From assembly GCA_963765555.1 (NCBI GenBank), contig CAVXWX010000006.1, positions 1 to 64,000 on the forward strand: a DNA stretch of 64,000 nt, read 5' to 3'. This document shows, piece by piece, positions 35,833-45,597 of the stretch. The notes beneath the pieces were generated by a model. It worked only from the letters and a program-made list of their open reading frames with translations, had not been told where the DNA came from and did no database searches. The stretch comes from JL08 sp963765555. GTDB taxonomy: Bacteria; Pseudomonadota; Alphaproteobacteria; Rhodobacterales; Rhodobacteraceae. Every line of letters starts with the position of its first letter. The stretch's first letter is position 1. Both the position numbers and the translations under genes were made by a program.

Positions 35833-36595
35833 CTACCACGTCGCCCCCGGATAGGCGCGTTGCAGCCATTGCATCTGCGTCAGGATATGGCCCAGATGTT
35901 CGGAATGCTGCACGCCGGATTTACCGCCCTTGTGGGCAAAACCGGTGTCGGGGATACGTCAATGTCGCCTCGTTCCATCACAGCCGCCACATCAGCGTCA
36001 AAACCGGCGCGCAGGCTGGCAGGGTCGGGCGCGATGCCCGCCTTGGCCATTTCGGCATCGACCGCATCGGGGGTAAACATCTCGCCCACATAGGGCCACA
36101 GCAGGTCCAGCGCCGTCTGCATCCGCGCGTGGCTTTCTTCGGTGCCGTCGCCCAGACCGATCACTGTGTCGGTCGGAGCGTTCCAGATGGTACGCCACCT
36201 CTTTCACCGCCTTCTGCGGCAATCTCGGCCACACGCGCATCGGCAGAGGTTTCCAGCCCCTTCAGCATCGCCAGATGCCACGCATCGAACAGAACTGGCG
36301 CATCATGGTCTGGCCGAAATCGCCGTTGGGCTGCTCTGCGATCAGCAGATTGCGAAAATCCCAGGCGTCGCGCAGCATCGCCAGATCGTCCGCACTGCGG
36401 CCCTTTGCCTTCCACCTCACCGGCAAGGCCCAGCCACATCTGGGTCTGTCCGATCAGATCCAGCGCGGTATTGGCCAGCGCGATGTCTTCTTCCAGAACC
36501 GGCGCATGGCCGCACCATTCGCTGACGCGGTGGCCCAGCACCAGCGTGTTGTCCCCCATGCGGCACAGGAATTGAAACAGCGCATCGTCCATCAC
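35833..36595 (-). CDS. paaC: Phenylacetyl-CoA epoxidase structural subunit PaaC, frameshifted
   Basis: The catalytically inactive ferritin-like partner of PaaA. The N-terminal frame reads FQFLCRMGDNTLVLGHRVSE WCGHAPVLEED; later segments in other frames include FDAWHLAMLKGLETSADARV, then YHLERSD, then RMQTALDLLWPYVGEMFTPD and HLGHILTQMQWLQRAYPGAT before the stop at 35833. Four or more single-base shifts (near 36405, 36225, 36165 and 35930) break it. Corrected length is about 254 residues, normal for PaaC. The start overlaps the paaB stop (ATGA), and paaD begins 1 bp after the stop. Confidence 0.85.
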
Positions 36596-36900
36596 ATTGC
36601 CCCCACATCATCGGGAATGTCGAAAAACGTCGGGTGGCGGTACACCTTGCTTTGCGACGGTTCATAAAGCGGCCCCTTGTCAGACGGGGACGAGGCCGCG
36701 ATATGGCGCGCCTCGACCGCCCAGATGCTGACGCCTTCGTTGCGGCGGGTATAGACATCGCGGGCGTTCTTGATCGCCATTTCCGCATCAGGCGCGTGCA
36801 GGCTGCCGACGTGGCGGTGGCTCATCCCGTGCTGGCCGCGAATAAAGACTTCCCACAGGGGCCATTCGTGGCGGGCGGGTGTGTCGGGTGTTTCAGTCAT
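36592..36900 (-). CDS. paaB: Phenylacetyl-CoA epoxidase subunit PaaB
   Basis: 102 residues. The core (WPLWEVFIRGQHGMSHRHVG SLHAPDAEMA) and GVSIWAVEARHIAASSPSDK match PaaB, the small subunit that bridges PaaA-PaaC heterodimers. The ATG at 36900 (MTETPDTPARHEWPLW) overlaps the paaA stop, and the stop overlaps the paaC start, so paaA, paaB and paaC are translationally coupled. Confidence 0.93.
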   Translation of the reverse strand: MTETPDTPARHEWPLWEVFIRGQHGMSHRHVGSLHAPDAEMAIKNARDVYTRRNEGVSIWAVEARHIAASSPSDKGPLYEPSQSKVYRHPTFFDIPDDVGAM

Positions 36901-37889
36901 TCTGCAGCTACCTTTCTTGCGGCCCGTTTGCGGGCATGGGCCAACAGCCCGTCGCGCACCCATGCGCCATCGTCCCATGCGGCGTTGCGCGCATTCAGAC
37001 GTTCGGTGTTGCACGGGCCATTGCCCTGGATCACTTCGAAGAACTCGGCCCAATCGGGTTCGGAGAAATCATACCCGCCTTTGTCCTCGTTCCATTTCAG
37101 GTCCGGGTCGGGAATGGTCAGGCCCAGATATTCGGCCTGCGGCACGGTCTGGTCGACGAATTTCTGGCGCAACTCGTCATTGGTGTTGATCTTGATCTTC
37201 CACGCCATGCTTTGCGCGGAATGCACGCTGTCCTTGTCGGACGGGCCGAACATCATCAGCGACGGGTACCACATCCGGTTCACCGCATCCTGCGCCATGC
37301 GTTTCTGCGCAGGGGTGCCGGCGGCCATCTTCATCATGATGTCATAGCCCTGACGCTGGTGAAACGATTCCTCCTTGCAGATGCGGATCATCGCGCGGGA
37401 ATAGGGGCCGTAAGATGTGCGTTGCAGCGGCACCTGATTCATGATCGCCGCGCCGTCCACAAGCCAGCCAACCGCGCCCATATCGGCCCATGTCAGCGTC
37501 GGATAGTTGAAGATCGAACTGTATTTCATCTTGCCCGACAACAGATCGCGCGTCAGCTCATCGCGGCTGACGCCCAGCGTTTCGGCCGCACAGTAAAGAT
37601 ACAGCCCATGCCCCGCCTCGTCCTGCACCTTGGCCAGCAGGATCGCCTTGCGCTCCAGCGTGGGCGCGCGGGTGATCCAGTTGCCTTCGGGCAATTGGCC
37701 GACAATTTCGGAATGGGCATGCTGGCCGATCTGGCGGATCAGCGTCTTGCGATACCCGTCCGGCATCCAGTCTTTGGGTTCGATCTTTTCGCCCGCATCG
37801 ATCCGGTCCTGAAAGGCGCGTTCCTGCGGTGTCATATCCGCGCGGTCCTTGACGCCCGCGCCGGTTGACTGAACCATTTGTGCATACAT
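36897..37889 (-). CDS. paaA: Phenylacetyl-CoA epoxidase catalytic subunit PaaA
   Basis: 330 residues; a ferritin-like diiron oxygenase that converts phenylacetyl-CoA to its ring-1,2-epoxide. The iron-ligand motifs DEAGHGLYLY and KEESFHQRQGYD are intact, as are the PaaA signatures QHAHSEIVGQLPEGNWITRA and WKIKINTNDELRQKFVDQTV. No frameshift is visible. It lies 16 bp downstream of paaJ in the same operon. Oxygen-dependent ring activation marks the aerobic hybrid pathway. Confidence 0.95.
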   Translation of the reverse strand: MYAQMVQSTGAGVKDRADMTPQERAFQDRIDAGEKIEPKDWMPDGYRKTLIRQIGQHAHSEIVGQLPEGNWITRAPTLERKAILLAKVQDEAGHGLYLYCAAETLGVSRDELTRDLLSGKMKYSSIFNYPTLTWADMGAVGWLVDGAAIMNQVPLQRTSYGPYSRAMIRICKEESFHQRQGYDIMMKMAAGTPAQKRMAQDAVNRMWYPSLMMFGPSDKDSVHSAQSMAWKIKINTNDELRQKFVDQTVPQAEYLGLTIPDPDLKWNEDKGGYDFSEPDWAEFFEVIQGNGPCNTERLNARNAAWDDGAWVRDGLLAHARKRAARKVAAE

Positions 37890-37905
37890 CTGCTGTTCCT
37901 TCCCC

Positions 37906-39110
37906 TTACGTCCGTTCCAGTATCAGGGCCGCGCCCTGGCCCACGCCCACGCACATCGTGCACAGCGCATAGCGCCCGCCGGTGCGCTGCAATTGCCGCG
38001 CCGCCGTCAGCACCAGCCGCGCCCCCGACATGCCCAGCGGATGGCCGATGGCAATGGCCCCGCCATTGGGATTGACGTGTGGCGCATCGTCATCAACACC
38101 CAGCGCGCGCAGCGTGGCAAGGCCCTGCGCGGCAAAGGCTTCGTTCAATTCTATCACATCCATCTGATCAATGCGCAGCCCCGTGCGCGCCAGCAATTTT
38201 TGCGTCGCAGGCACCGGCCCGATGCCCATGACGCGCGGCGCAACCCCGGCGGCAGCCATGCCGACAATACGGGCGACAGGTTGCAGATTATGGGCCTTGG
38301 CCGCCTGTCTCGGAGGCGATCAGCAGGGCGGCGGCCCCGTCGTTTACGCCGCTGGCATTGCCTGCGGTCACGCTGCAGCTCGGGGCCGTTGATGCCCTTA
38401 AGCCGCGCCAGTGCGGCACCGTCCGTATCTGGGCGGGGGTGTTCATCGGTGTCAAACACCACCGGATCACCCCTGCGCTGCGGGATACTGACCGGCACGA
38501 TTTCGTCGCTGAACACACCGGCGTCCTGCGCCGCCTGCCAGCGTTTCTGCGATCGTTCGGCAAACGCATCCTGATCCGCGCGGCTGATGCCATAATCTGC
38601 CGCGACATTGTCTGCGGTTTGCGGCATGGAATCGATGCCGTATTGCGCCTGCATCTTCGGGTTCACGAACCGCCAGCCAATCGTGGTGTCATAGACCGCG
38701 TTGGACCGGGTAAAGGCGCTGGTGGCCTTGGGCATGACAAAGGGCGCGCGGCTCATGCTTTCGACGCCGCCCGCGATGGCCAGATCGTAATCGCCCGCCC
38801 TGATCGCGCGCGCGGCAAAGCCGACTGCATCCATGCCGCTGGCGCATAGCCGGTTGATCGTTGTGCCCGGCACATCCTGCGGCAGACCGGCCAGCAATGC
38901 GGCCATGCGCGCCACATTGCGGTTGTCTTCCCCCGCCTGATTGGCCGAGCCAAGGATCACATCATCCACTTGCGCCCAGTCTACACCTGGGTTGCGTTCC
39001 ATCAGGGCGGCAATCGGCAACGCGGCCAGATCATCGGTGCGCACCGACGACAACGCCCCGCCATAGCGGCCAATCGGCGTGCGCACCCCGTCACAGATAA
39101 AAGCGTCCAT
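37906..39110 (-). CDS. paaJ: 3-oxoadipyl-CoA/3-oxo-5,6-dehydrosuberyl-CoA thiolase PaaJ, frameshifted
   Basis: A thiolase catalysing the two thiolytic steps of phenylacetate degradation. The start at 39110 (MDAFICDGVRTPIGRYGGAL) precedes the acylated cysteine in TINRLCASGMDAVG. After frame changes near 38380 and 38300, the C-terminal frame has VIELNEAFAAQ, the catalytic His in AIGHPLGMSGAR and the second Cys in TMCVGVGQGAALIL. Corrected length is about 401 residues, typical. It heads the paaJABCDE transcript; a candidate operator lies 23 bp upstream. It could also serve beta-ketoadipate degradation. Confidence 0.9.
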
Positions 39111-39132
39111 TCGGCAACAGCCTCCATTCTTC

Positions 39133-39147
39133 GACCGCGTGGTCGGT
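39133..39147. promoter_or_regulatory. Candidate PaaR operator upstream of paaJ
   Basis: GACCGCGTGGTCGGT fits GACC-N4-GGTCGGT, the same pattern as at 31823-31837. It lies 23 bp upstream of the paaJ start, where it could overlap the promoter of the paaJABCDE operon. Confidence 0.6.
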
Positions 39148-39236
39148 GTATTGCGAAAACCAATTCCCGGCAAGTTTAAAGTTACACAATTATTCGATAT
39201 CCAAAATTCGTGTAACGTTTGGGTGGGGCGACCGGA

Positions 39237-40475
39237 TCAATCGGCCACGCGCTGCGTCACACGCACCCCGTCCGTCAGGCCCGATGTCGGAAACAGGATC
39301 ACGGTATCCCCGTCTTCCAGCCCATCCAGAACCTGCGCCTCGATCCCGTTGTTGCGCCCAAGCACGACGATCTGGCGCTGTGCCTTTCCGTCGATCACGC
39401 GGAACACAGCCCAATCTGCGCCAACGCGAAACAGGGCGCTCGAGGGTACGATCAGCGTGTCGGGATCCTGCCAGACGACAATGCGGGCTTCGACACGAAA
39501 GCCGTGGCCCAGCCCCGCGCGGGCGTCGGATGGTTCGCTGAATTCGATCACGGCACTGACCCGCTGTTCTTCGACCCCAAGGGCGGAAAATTTGGTGATG
39601 CCGAACGGATCAACGCGGCTGACCGTGCCATTCAATGCATGCGGGCCGCCCCAATCTTCGATCAGCACCGGATCACCGACAGTCACCTGAACCGCATCGG
39701 TCGACAGCAGGTCCACGACCACTTCCAGATCGTCGTCAATGTCGCCGATTTCCATGATCGGGGTGCCCGCCGACAGGGTGATTTCGCTTTGCTGCATGAT
39801 TTGCAGGATGCGCCCCGTGATCGGGGCATAGACAGGAATATCGTCCGCTCCGTTTTCACCGGAAATGGCGTTGGCCAGACCGCGATCATCAAAGCGGATC
39901 AATTGCGCGCGGGCATTATCAACCTGCGCGCGCCGCATCGCAATCGCCGCTTCGGCTGTATCCACATTGGCCTGCGCCACACGCGCCACCTGCCGCGCGC
40001 GATCCAGCGCCGCATCCGACGCGATGTCGCGTTCGGCCAGACGTTCGGTACGGGCCAGTTCACTGCTGGCCAGATCAAGGCTGGCCACGGCAGAATTCAG
40101 ATCCGCCAAGGCGACGCGCTGGGCGGCTTCGGCGGCTTCGACGGCGGCGCGCGCCTGTTCACGTGTGCGGATATCCAGCGCCGCGGGGTTGGTCGGGCGC
40201 ATGTGGGCCACGACGGTTTCGCCCTTTTCAACGGCATCGCCGGGATCAACGCTGACCCGCAGCAAACGCCCTGCTACGGGCGTGGACACGACATAGCCGT
40301 CACTGACGCGGGTGCGCCCCTCTTCGTCGATGGTCAATTGCATGGCCCCACGCGTGACCTGCCCCAGATCAACCATCGTGGCGCGTGGCCAGAACGCAGC
40401 GGCCAACCCGGCCCCGATCAGGACGGTTGCAAGGGTTGTAAAGATCAGGCGGGATCGTTTGCGTGCTTTTGCCAT
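39237..40475 (-). CDS. HlyD/MacA-type periplasmic adaptor of an ABC exporter
   Basis: 412 residues. An N-terminal membrane anchor (LIFTTLATVLIGAGLAAAFW) is followed by a lipoyl-like half (GYVVSTPVAGRLLRVSVDPG D), a long alpha-helical hairpin (about 100-200, Ala/Arg-rich), the second lipoyl half (APITGRILQIMQQSEITLSA) and a beta-barrel domain. It would join the inner-membrane ABC transporter to an outer-membrane channel. It lies 6 bp downstream of the permease gene. The substrate is unknown. Confidence 0.85.
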   Translation of the reverse strand: MAKARKRSRLIFTTLATVLIGAGLAAAFWPRATMVDLGQVTRGAMQLTIDEEGRTRVSDGYVVSTPVAGRLLRVSVDPGDAVEKGETVVAHMRPTNPAALDIRTREQARAAVEAAEAAQRVALADLNSAVASLDLASSELARTERLAERDIASDAALDRARQVARVAQANVDTAEAAIAMRRAQVDNARAQLIRFDDRGLANAISGENGADDIPVYAPITGRILQIMQQSEITLSAGTPIMEIGDIDDDLEVVVDLLSTDAVQVTVGDPVLIEDWGGPHALNGTVSRVDPFGITKFSALGVEEQRVSAVIEFSEPSDARAGLGHGFRVEARIVVWQDPDTLIVPSSALFRVGADWAVFRVIDGKAQRQIVVLGRNNGIEAQVLDGLEDGDTVILFPTSGLTDGVRVTQRVAD

Positions 40476-40481
40476 GTCGCA

Positions 40482-42848
40482 TTATTCCCTTGTTTTCAAA
40501 GCCGCTACAAGATCGGCCCTGTCGATATCGCGTTTCACCAACCAGCCCGAAAGCAGGGCGGCAGACAGCACCACAAGCGCTGCCGCCCCATGGCTGGAGG
40601 GGCTGAACAGGGCCGGTATCTGGTAGTTTTCGTTGGAAAACCCCCAAGACATCAACGTCGCAACGAGATGGCCCAGCACCACCCCCAATGGCAATGCGGC
40701 CAACACCACAGCGCCCAGTTCCCCCAAAAGAACAAACGCCGCCTCGCCCCGGCTAAAGCCGATCACCCGCAGGCTGGATAAATCGCGTTCGCGTTCGGCA
40801 TGGGCAATGCGGGCCGCATTATAGACAATGCCAAATGCAATCACGAATGCGATGGCCGCCATGACAAACCGGGTCGCCCCCGCGCCTTCGTTCATCATGT
40901 CCTGCAAGGCCTGCGCGGAATCGTCAGACCGGCTGACACCGGCCACCGTGGGCATGCCCCGCAATGCCGCATACACCGCATCGGCCTGCGCGGGATCCAC
41001 CGCCAGAAACGCGCCGGACACGCGCAGGGGTTCGCCCAACGCACGGTTCAGGGCATGTCTGTCCATATAGGCGGTGGCCCCCAGCAGGGTTTCCGATAAC
41101 GCGACAACCGGCAGCGACAACAGCGGCTGGCGGCCTTCGCGCACATCAACGATCAACCGGTCACCGGGGCGCACCTTTAACAAATCAGCCAATGTCGTCG
41201 ACAGAACAATACCGCTGTCGGGCAGGGTGACTTGGGTCAGATCGGCATTCATCGCCCGCACAAGATGCGCATCGGCATCCAGCCCGCTCAGCGCGCCGCG
41301 ATAATCATAGACCCCGTTGCGCAGCACGACCGGCACATTGCGCACCGGTTCCACCCGCGTCACTCCGCGCAGGCGGCGCAAATCGGATATGCTGTCTTGG
41401 GACACGGCATGGGTGAACACCAGCGTCAAATCAGACCGGTCCATCACGCTGAACGACAGATCAATCGTGCGGTCAAATCCCTGAAACAGCGTGAGCATTG
41501 CACCATTCAGCGCCATACCGCAGGCAATGCCCACCGTCGCGCCCGCCATGCGCATCGGATGGCGGGTTAAGCGGCGCAGCACCATGCGGCTGGGCTGATC
41601 CAGAATGCGCGCCAGCCACGGCGCATAGCGCCCTGCGTGGCTGTAATCAACCGGGGCAGGCGGGCGCATAGCGGTGGCGGGCGTCAGCGCAAAGACGCGG
41701 CGCAAAACAATCAACCCACCGGCCGACGCGGTCAGAACGCTGACGCTGACGCCGGTCACGAACGATACCGGATCCTGCCGGAACAGCAGAAACGGAAACT
41801 TGAAGAAATCAAGATACATGCTGGCCTGAAGCCGCCCCAAAACAATCCCCAGCAGGCAGCCCACCAGCGCTCCGCCTGCGGCAATCACGATCACGAATTT
41901 CAGATAATGCCACACCACTTCGCCATCGGAATAGCCAAAGGCTTTCATCAGGCCAATCTCTTCGCGTTCCGCCTGAATCATCCGCGAAATCACGATATAA
42001 AGCAGAAAGGCCGACACCCCGAGGAAGATGGGCGGTATGGCGCGGCTCAGCGTTTTCAACTGGGTTATTTCATCACTCAGGAACCGGTTGGACATATGAT
42101 CTTCCAGCCCGTACGCCCCGCGCCCGCCATAAGGAGCTAGAATACGATCTGTCGCATCGATAACGGCGGCCTCGCGCGCGTCCCGCGTCAGGCTGATCAG
42201 CGCCTCGTTAAAGGCGCCTTTCATATCATAGGCCGCCGACAGGGCAGAATTGCTCATCCAGATGACGCCAAAGCGGGCGTCATCCGCCATCAATTCGCCC
42301 GGCGGCGTGACGTAAACAAATTCCGGCCCCAGCGCGAGTCCGGTGATGCGAAAACTGTGGCGCGCGCCGTTCATCGTGGCGGTGATCCTGTCGCCGGGGC
42401 GCAGCCCGTTGGCGCGTGCGAACGTATCCAGCAGCAGAATCTCATCGCTGCGGGCGGCGTTGATCATCCGCCCGTCGGTCAGGTGCACCGCGTTCAGACG
42501 CGGTTCGCCAATATCGGGCAGGGACACCGCGCGCGCCTGCATCGGCAAGGCCTGACCGGGAATATCGATCAGGGCATCGCCGCTTACACGCCCTTCGGCG
42601 GCGGCAACGCCCGGTATCTGTGCCAGACGATGCGTCAGATGGGACGGTGCGCGCGCGACGGGCGCATAGATTTCCGCCATGCGAAACCGGTCGTAATAGG
42701 CTTGCCGTGTATCGCCCAAAGTGGCGACAAGCCCGCTCATCATCACTTGCAGCGCGACGCCCATGCCGATCACCAGACCGATCGCCATGGCTTGCCCCTT
42801 CATCCGCCACAGATCGCGCAGCAACTTGTGATCAAGCGCCCCTACCAT
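40482..42848 (-). CDS. FtsX-like ABC exporter permease
   Basis: 788 residues with two FtsX-type permease blocks. Membrane helices lie at the N-terminus (AIGLVIGMGVALQVMMSGLV), in the middle (about 275-390: IFLGVSAFLLYIVISRM and IVIAAGGALVGCLLGIVLGR) and at the C-terminus (FVMAAIAFVIAFGIVYNAA and LGAVVLAALPLGVVLGHLVA). Two large periplasmic MacB-like domains separate them. The architecture is that of DevC/YknZ-type or lipoprotein-release-type exporters rather than importers. The start overlaps the ATPase gene by 7 bp. The substrate cannot be told from sequence. Confidence 0.87.
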   Translation of the reverse strand: MVGALDHKLLRDLWRMKGQAMAIGLVIGMGVALQVMMSGLVATLGDTRQAYYDRFRMAEIYAPVARAPSHLTHRLAQIPGVAAAEGRVSGDALIDIPGQALPMQARAVSLPDIGEPRLNAVHLTDGRMINAARSDEILLLDTFARANGLRPGDRITATMNGARHSFRITGLALGPEFVYVTPPGELMADDARFGVIWMSNSALSAAYDMKGAFNEALISLTRDAREAAVIDATDRILAPYGGRGAYGLEDHMSNRFLSDEITQLKTLSRAIPPIFLGVSAFLLYIVISRMIQAEREEIGLMKAFGYSDGEVVWHYLKFVIVIAAGGALVGCLLGIVLGRLQASMYLDFFKFPFLLFRQDPVSFVTGVSVSVLTASAGGLIVLRRVFALTPATAMRPPAPVDYSHAGRYAPWLARILDQPSRMVLRRLTRHPMRMAGATVGIACGMALNGAMLTLFQGFDRTIDLSFSVMDRSDLTLVFTHAVSQDSISDLRRLRGVTRVEPVRNVPVVLRNGVYDYRGALSGLDADAHLVRAMNADLTQVTLPDSGIVLSTTLADLLKVRPGDRLIVDVREGRQPLLSLPVVALSETLLGATAYMDRHALNRALGEPLRVSGAFLAVDPAQADAVYAALRGMPTVAGVSRSDDSAQALQDMMNEGAGATRFVMAAIAFVIAFGIVYNAARIAHAERERDLSSLRVIGFSRGEAAFVLLGELGAVVLAALPLGVVLGHLVATLMSWGFSNENYQIPALFSPSSHGAAALVVLSAALLSGWLVKRDIDRADLVAALKTRE

Positions 42849-43558
42849 GCGATGTCATCCGGGGTTTTCTTGGTCTTGTTTTTGACGATTTCGCGGATAT
42901 TGCCATCGGCAAAATGGATGACACGGTCCGCCATCGCCGCCTGACTGGCGGCGTGGGTGACAATCAGAACTGTCGCGCCCAGCGTTTCGTTGACCGATTT
43001 CAGAACCTTAAGAACCGTCCGCCCCGTGGTGCTGTCAAGCGCGCCTGTCGGTTCATCGCAGAACAGGACATCGGGCTGTTTGGCAACCGCGCGGGCAATA
43101 GCCACGCGTTGCTGTTCGCCGCCCGACATCTGCGATGGAAAATGATCCATCCTGTCGCCCAGCCCCACCATATCCAGCGCGGCGGCCGGATCCATCGGGT
43201 TGCGGGCGATCTCGGTCACCAGTTCGACGTTTTCATAGGCGGTCAGCGATGGCATCAAATTGTAGAACTGAAACACAAACCCCACATGATCGCGCCGGTA
43301 GCGGGTCAGGTCTCTGTCCTCCATATCGGTCAGAACCTGATCGCGAAAATGCGCCGTGCCGTCTGTTGCGCTGTCCAGCCCGCCCAGAATGTTCAGCAAG
43401 GTTGATTTTCCGCTGCCCGACGGGCCAAGCAAGACAACGATTTCCCCTTGCGGTATTTCAACATCGACCCCGCGCAGCGCATGTACGGCCGAACGGCCTT
43501 CGCCATAAACCTTGGTCAGTTTTCGGGTCGTAAAGGCGGGCACGGGCATATGCGGCAT
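42842..43558 (-). CDS. ABC exporter ATP-binding protein (LolD/MacB type)
   Basis: 238 residues. Walker A is LLGPSGSGKSTLLNILGG, the Q-loop region is FVFQFYNLMPSLTAYENVEL, the signature is MSGGEQQRVAIARA, and Walker B is VLFCDEPTGALDSTTGR; the H-loop is in VTHAASQAAMADRVI. FQFYNLMPSLT and EPTGALD are typical of the LolD/MacB/SalX group that pairs with FtsX-type permeases. It is the first gene of a three-gene operon with the permease and adaptor and is divergent from the agmatinase gene. Confidence 0.92.
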   Translation of the reverse strand: MPHMPVPAFTTRKLTKVYGEGRSAVHALRGVDVEIPQGEIVVLLGPSGSGKSTLLNILGGLDSATDGTAHFRDQVLTDMEDRDLTRYRRDHVGFVFQFYNLMPSLTAYENVELVTEIARNPMDPAAALDMVGLGDRMDHFPSQMSGGEQQRVAIARAVAKQPDVLFCDEPTGALDSTTGRTVLKVLKSVNETLGATVLIVTHAASQAAMADRVIHFADGNIREIVKNKTKKTPDDIAW

Positions 43559-43742
43559 ATCCGGTCGGGAAGGGGCAGGTTAAAAACAGCCCTAGCAAGA
43601 GTAAAGGGTGCGCGGATTGATCCCCGTCAATATAGCCGCCGCCGCTGGGCAGGGGCATCCCAGCCGCTGGCCCAGAAAGCGATTGCAAATGGCGCACAGG
43701 ATGTGAATTCTGCACGCCGAACCAGCAGAACGGAACACCATC

Positions 43743-44693
43743 ATGCCCACCGAGCCAGACCACCCTTTCAACCAGCCGCTTGGCGGCAATGATATGCCCC
43801 GCTTTGCCGGTGATGCCACGATGATGCGCCTGCCGCGTCAGGCCAGCGCGGCGGGGCTTGATGCCTGTTTTGTCGGGATTCCGATGGATATCGGCACATC
43901 CAACCGCGCCGGCACCCGCCATGGCCCGCGCGCGATCCGCGCCGAAAGCTGCATGTTGCGCCCGTTCAATATGGCCACCGGCGCGGCCCCGTTTGCAGAA
44001 CTGCAGGTGGCCGATATCGGTGATGTGGCGATCAACACATTCGATCTGAAAAAGACGGTGGATATCATCACGGCCGCCTATGATGAAATTCTTTCGCACG
44101 GAGCTGTGCCGTTGACATTGGGGGGCGATCACACGCTGACCTATCCGGTATTGCGCGCCATTGCCAAACGGCACGGGCCCGTCGCGCTGATCCATGTGGA
44201 TGCGCATGCTGACACCAACGACGAAATGTTCGGCGAAAAAATTGCGCACGGCACGCCGTTTCGCCGCGCCGTTGATGACGGGTTGCTGGTGAATGACAAG
44301 GTCTTCCAGATTGGGCTGCGTGGCACGGGCTATGCGCCCGACGATTTCGATTGGGGCCGCAAACAGGGGTTCACCGTTGTTCCGGCAGAAGACTGCTGGC
44401 ACAAATCGCTGACGCCGCTGATGGCGGATATCCGCAGCAAAATCGGTGATACGCCGGTCTATCTGACCTATGATATCGACAGCCTTGATCCGGCCTTTGC
44501 GCCGGGAACGGGAACCGTTGAAATAGGCGGGCTGACCACCATCCAGGCGCTGGAAATCGTACGCGGTTGCGCTGGTCTGAACCTTGTCGGTGGTGATCTG
44601 GTCGAGGTGTCGCCACCCTATGATACCAGCGGCAACACGGCGCTGATCGGTGCCAACCTTTTATACGAAATGCTGTGCGTTTTGCCGCGCTGA
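43743..44693 (+). CDS. speB: Agmatinase-family ureohydrolase
   Basis: 316 residues; a manganese-dependent ureohydrolase that splits urea from agmatine or a related guanidino compound. Metal-binding motifs are LGGDHTLTYP, HVDAHADTND and YDIDSLDPAFAPGTGT. The family entrance loop is GIPMDIGTSNRAGTRHGPRA. Length and motifs also fit guanidinobutyrase or guanidinopropionase, which share the same active site, so substrate specificity is uncertain. It is convergent with the EamA gene (10 bp between stops). Confidence 0.85.
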   Translation: MPTEPDHPFNQPLGGNDMPRFAGDATMMRLPRQASAAGLDACFVGIPMDIGTSNRAGTRHGPRAIRAESCMLRPFNMATGAAPFAELQVADIGDVAINTFDLKKTVDIITAAYDEILSHGAVPLTLGGDHTLTYPVLRAIAKRHGPVALIHVDAHADTNDEMFGEKIAHGTPFRRAVDDGLLVNDKVFQIGLRGTGYAPDDFDWGRKQGFTVVPAEDCWHKSLTPLMADIRSKIGDTPVYLTYDIDSLDPAFAPGTGTVEIGGLTTIQALEIVRGCAGLNLVGGDLVEVSPPYDTSGNTALIGANLLYEMLCVLPR

Positions 44694-44703
44694 TACGGCG
44701 CGG

Positions 44704-45546
44704 TTACAAACCCAGATACCCGATACCGGCAAAGGCCAGTGCCACACCGCCCCATTGGCCCGCTGTCATCCGTTCGCCCAACACGACCCGTGCCAGCAAA
44801 ATGGTGATGATCCCGAAGGACGATGCGCCAACAGCCGCAAATTCGGGATGATCCAGAGGGGCCGCCACCATAATGGCACCAAGGGCCAGCGCATCCAGCG
44901 CCCCCATCAAGAGCAGCAGCGGCATGTGCCGGATGATGCCGCGCATCGGGTCGGTGGTGCGCAGGGCCAGCGGCAAGATCACCAAAATCGCGGCCATCCG
45001 CGCAACGGCCAATACCGGCAATTCACCTGTGATCCGTGTGGCGTACTGGCCCGACGCAAAGGTAAGGGAAAACCCCACCGCGCCCAACACGGCCCATGCC
45101 AGCGCGACCACGCGCGACCCGCCCGATGCATTGTCGCGCCCCAGAACCGCAACGACGGTGATACCGACGATAACAACAAGGGCTGCGGCCCAGTCTGCCG
45201 CCCTGACCGGATCGCCTTCGATACCGGCCAGGGCCAGGGACAAAACCGGATAGGCCCCGATCACCGGTGCGACCAGACCGACGGGGCCGATCTGGAACGC
45301 CTTATAAAGCCCGACGCAGGCGGCGGCGAACGCCAATCCGGAAAAGACCGCAGCCGCCAAGGTGGCGCCGGACATGCCCTGCCACGCGCCGCCCCACGCG
45401 GCCACCGGAAAAACCAGCAACGCGCCGGTCAAAAGAACAACCGCCAGTGCGGGCAAAACGCCTGCACGCTGGCTGACATAACGCAGGCATAGATCGTGAA
45501 CGGCCCACGCCAGTGCAGCGAACAGGCCAAGAGAAAGCGCGCTCAT
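44704..45546 (-). CDS. EamA/DMT-family permease
   Basis: 280 residues with about ten hydrophobic helices arranged as two EamA repeats (ALSLGLFAALAWAVHDLCLR at the N-terminus; SFGIITILLARVVLGERMTA and GVALAFAGIGYLGL at the C-terminus). Members export metabolites or amino acids, but the substrate cannot be read from sequence. It lies 51 bp downstream of soxG on the same strand and may be co-transcribed with the sarcosine oxidase genes. An 8-bp inverted repeat (45552-45559/45591-45598) lies in the gap. Confidence 0.85.
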   Translation of the reverse strand: MSALSLGLFAALAWAVHDLCLRYVSQRAGVLPALAVVLLTGALLVFPVAAWGGAWQGMSGATLAAAVFSGLAFAAACVGLYKAFQIGPVGLVAPVIGAYPVLSLALAGIEGDPVRAADWAAALVVIVGITVVAVLGRDNASGGSRVVALAWAVLGAVGFSLTFASGQYATRITGELPVLAVARMAAILVILPLALRTTDPMRGIIRHMPLLLLMGALDALALGAIMVAAPLDHPEFAAVGASSFGIITILLARVVLGERMTAGQWGGVALAFAGIGYLGL

Positions 45547-45597
45547 GCGAAATCCTCGCGGGGTGTGAACCTCATGGATGACCCAGAAAGGCGAGGA

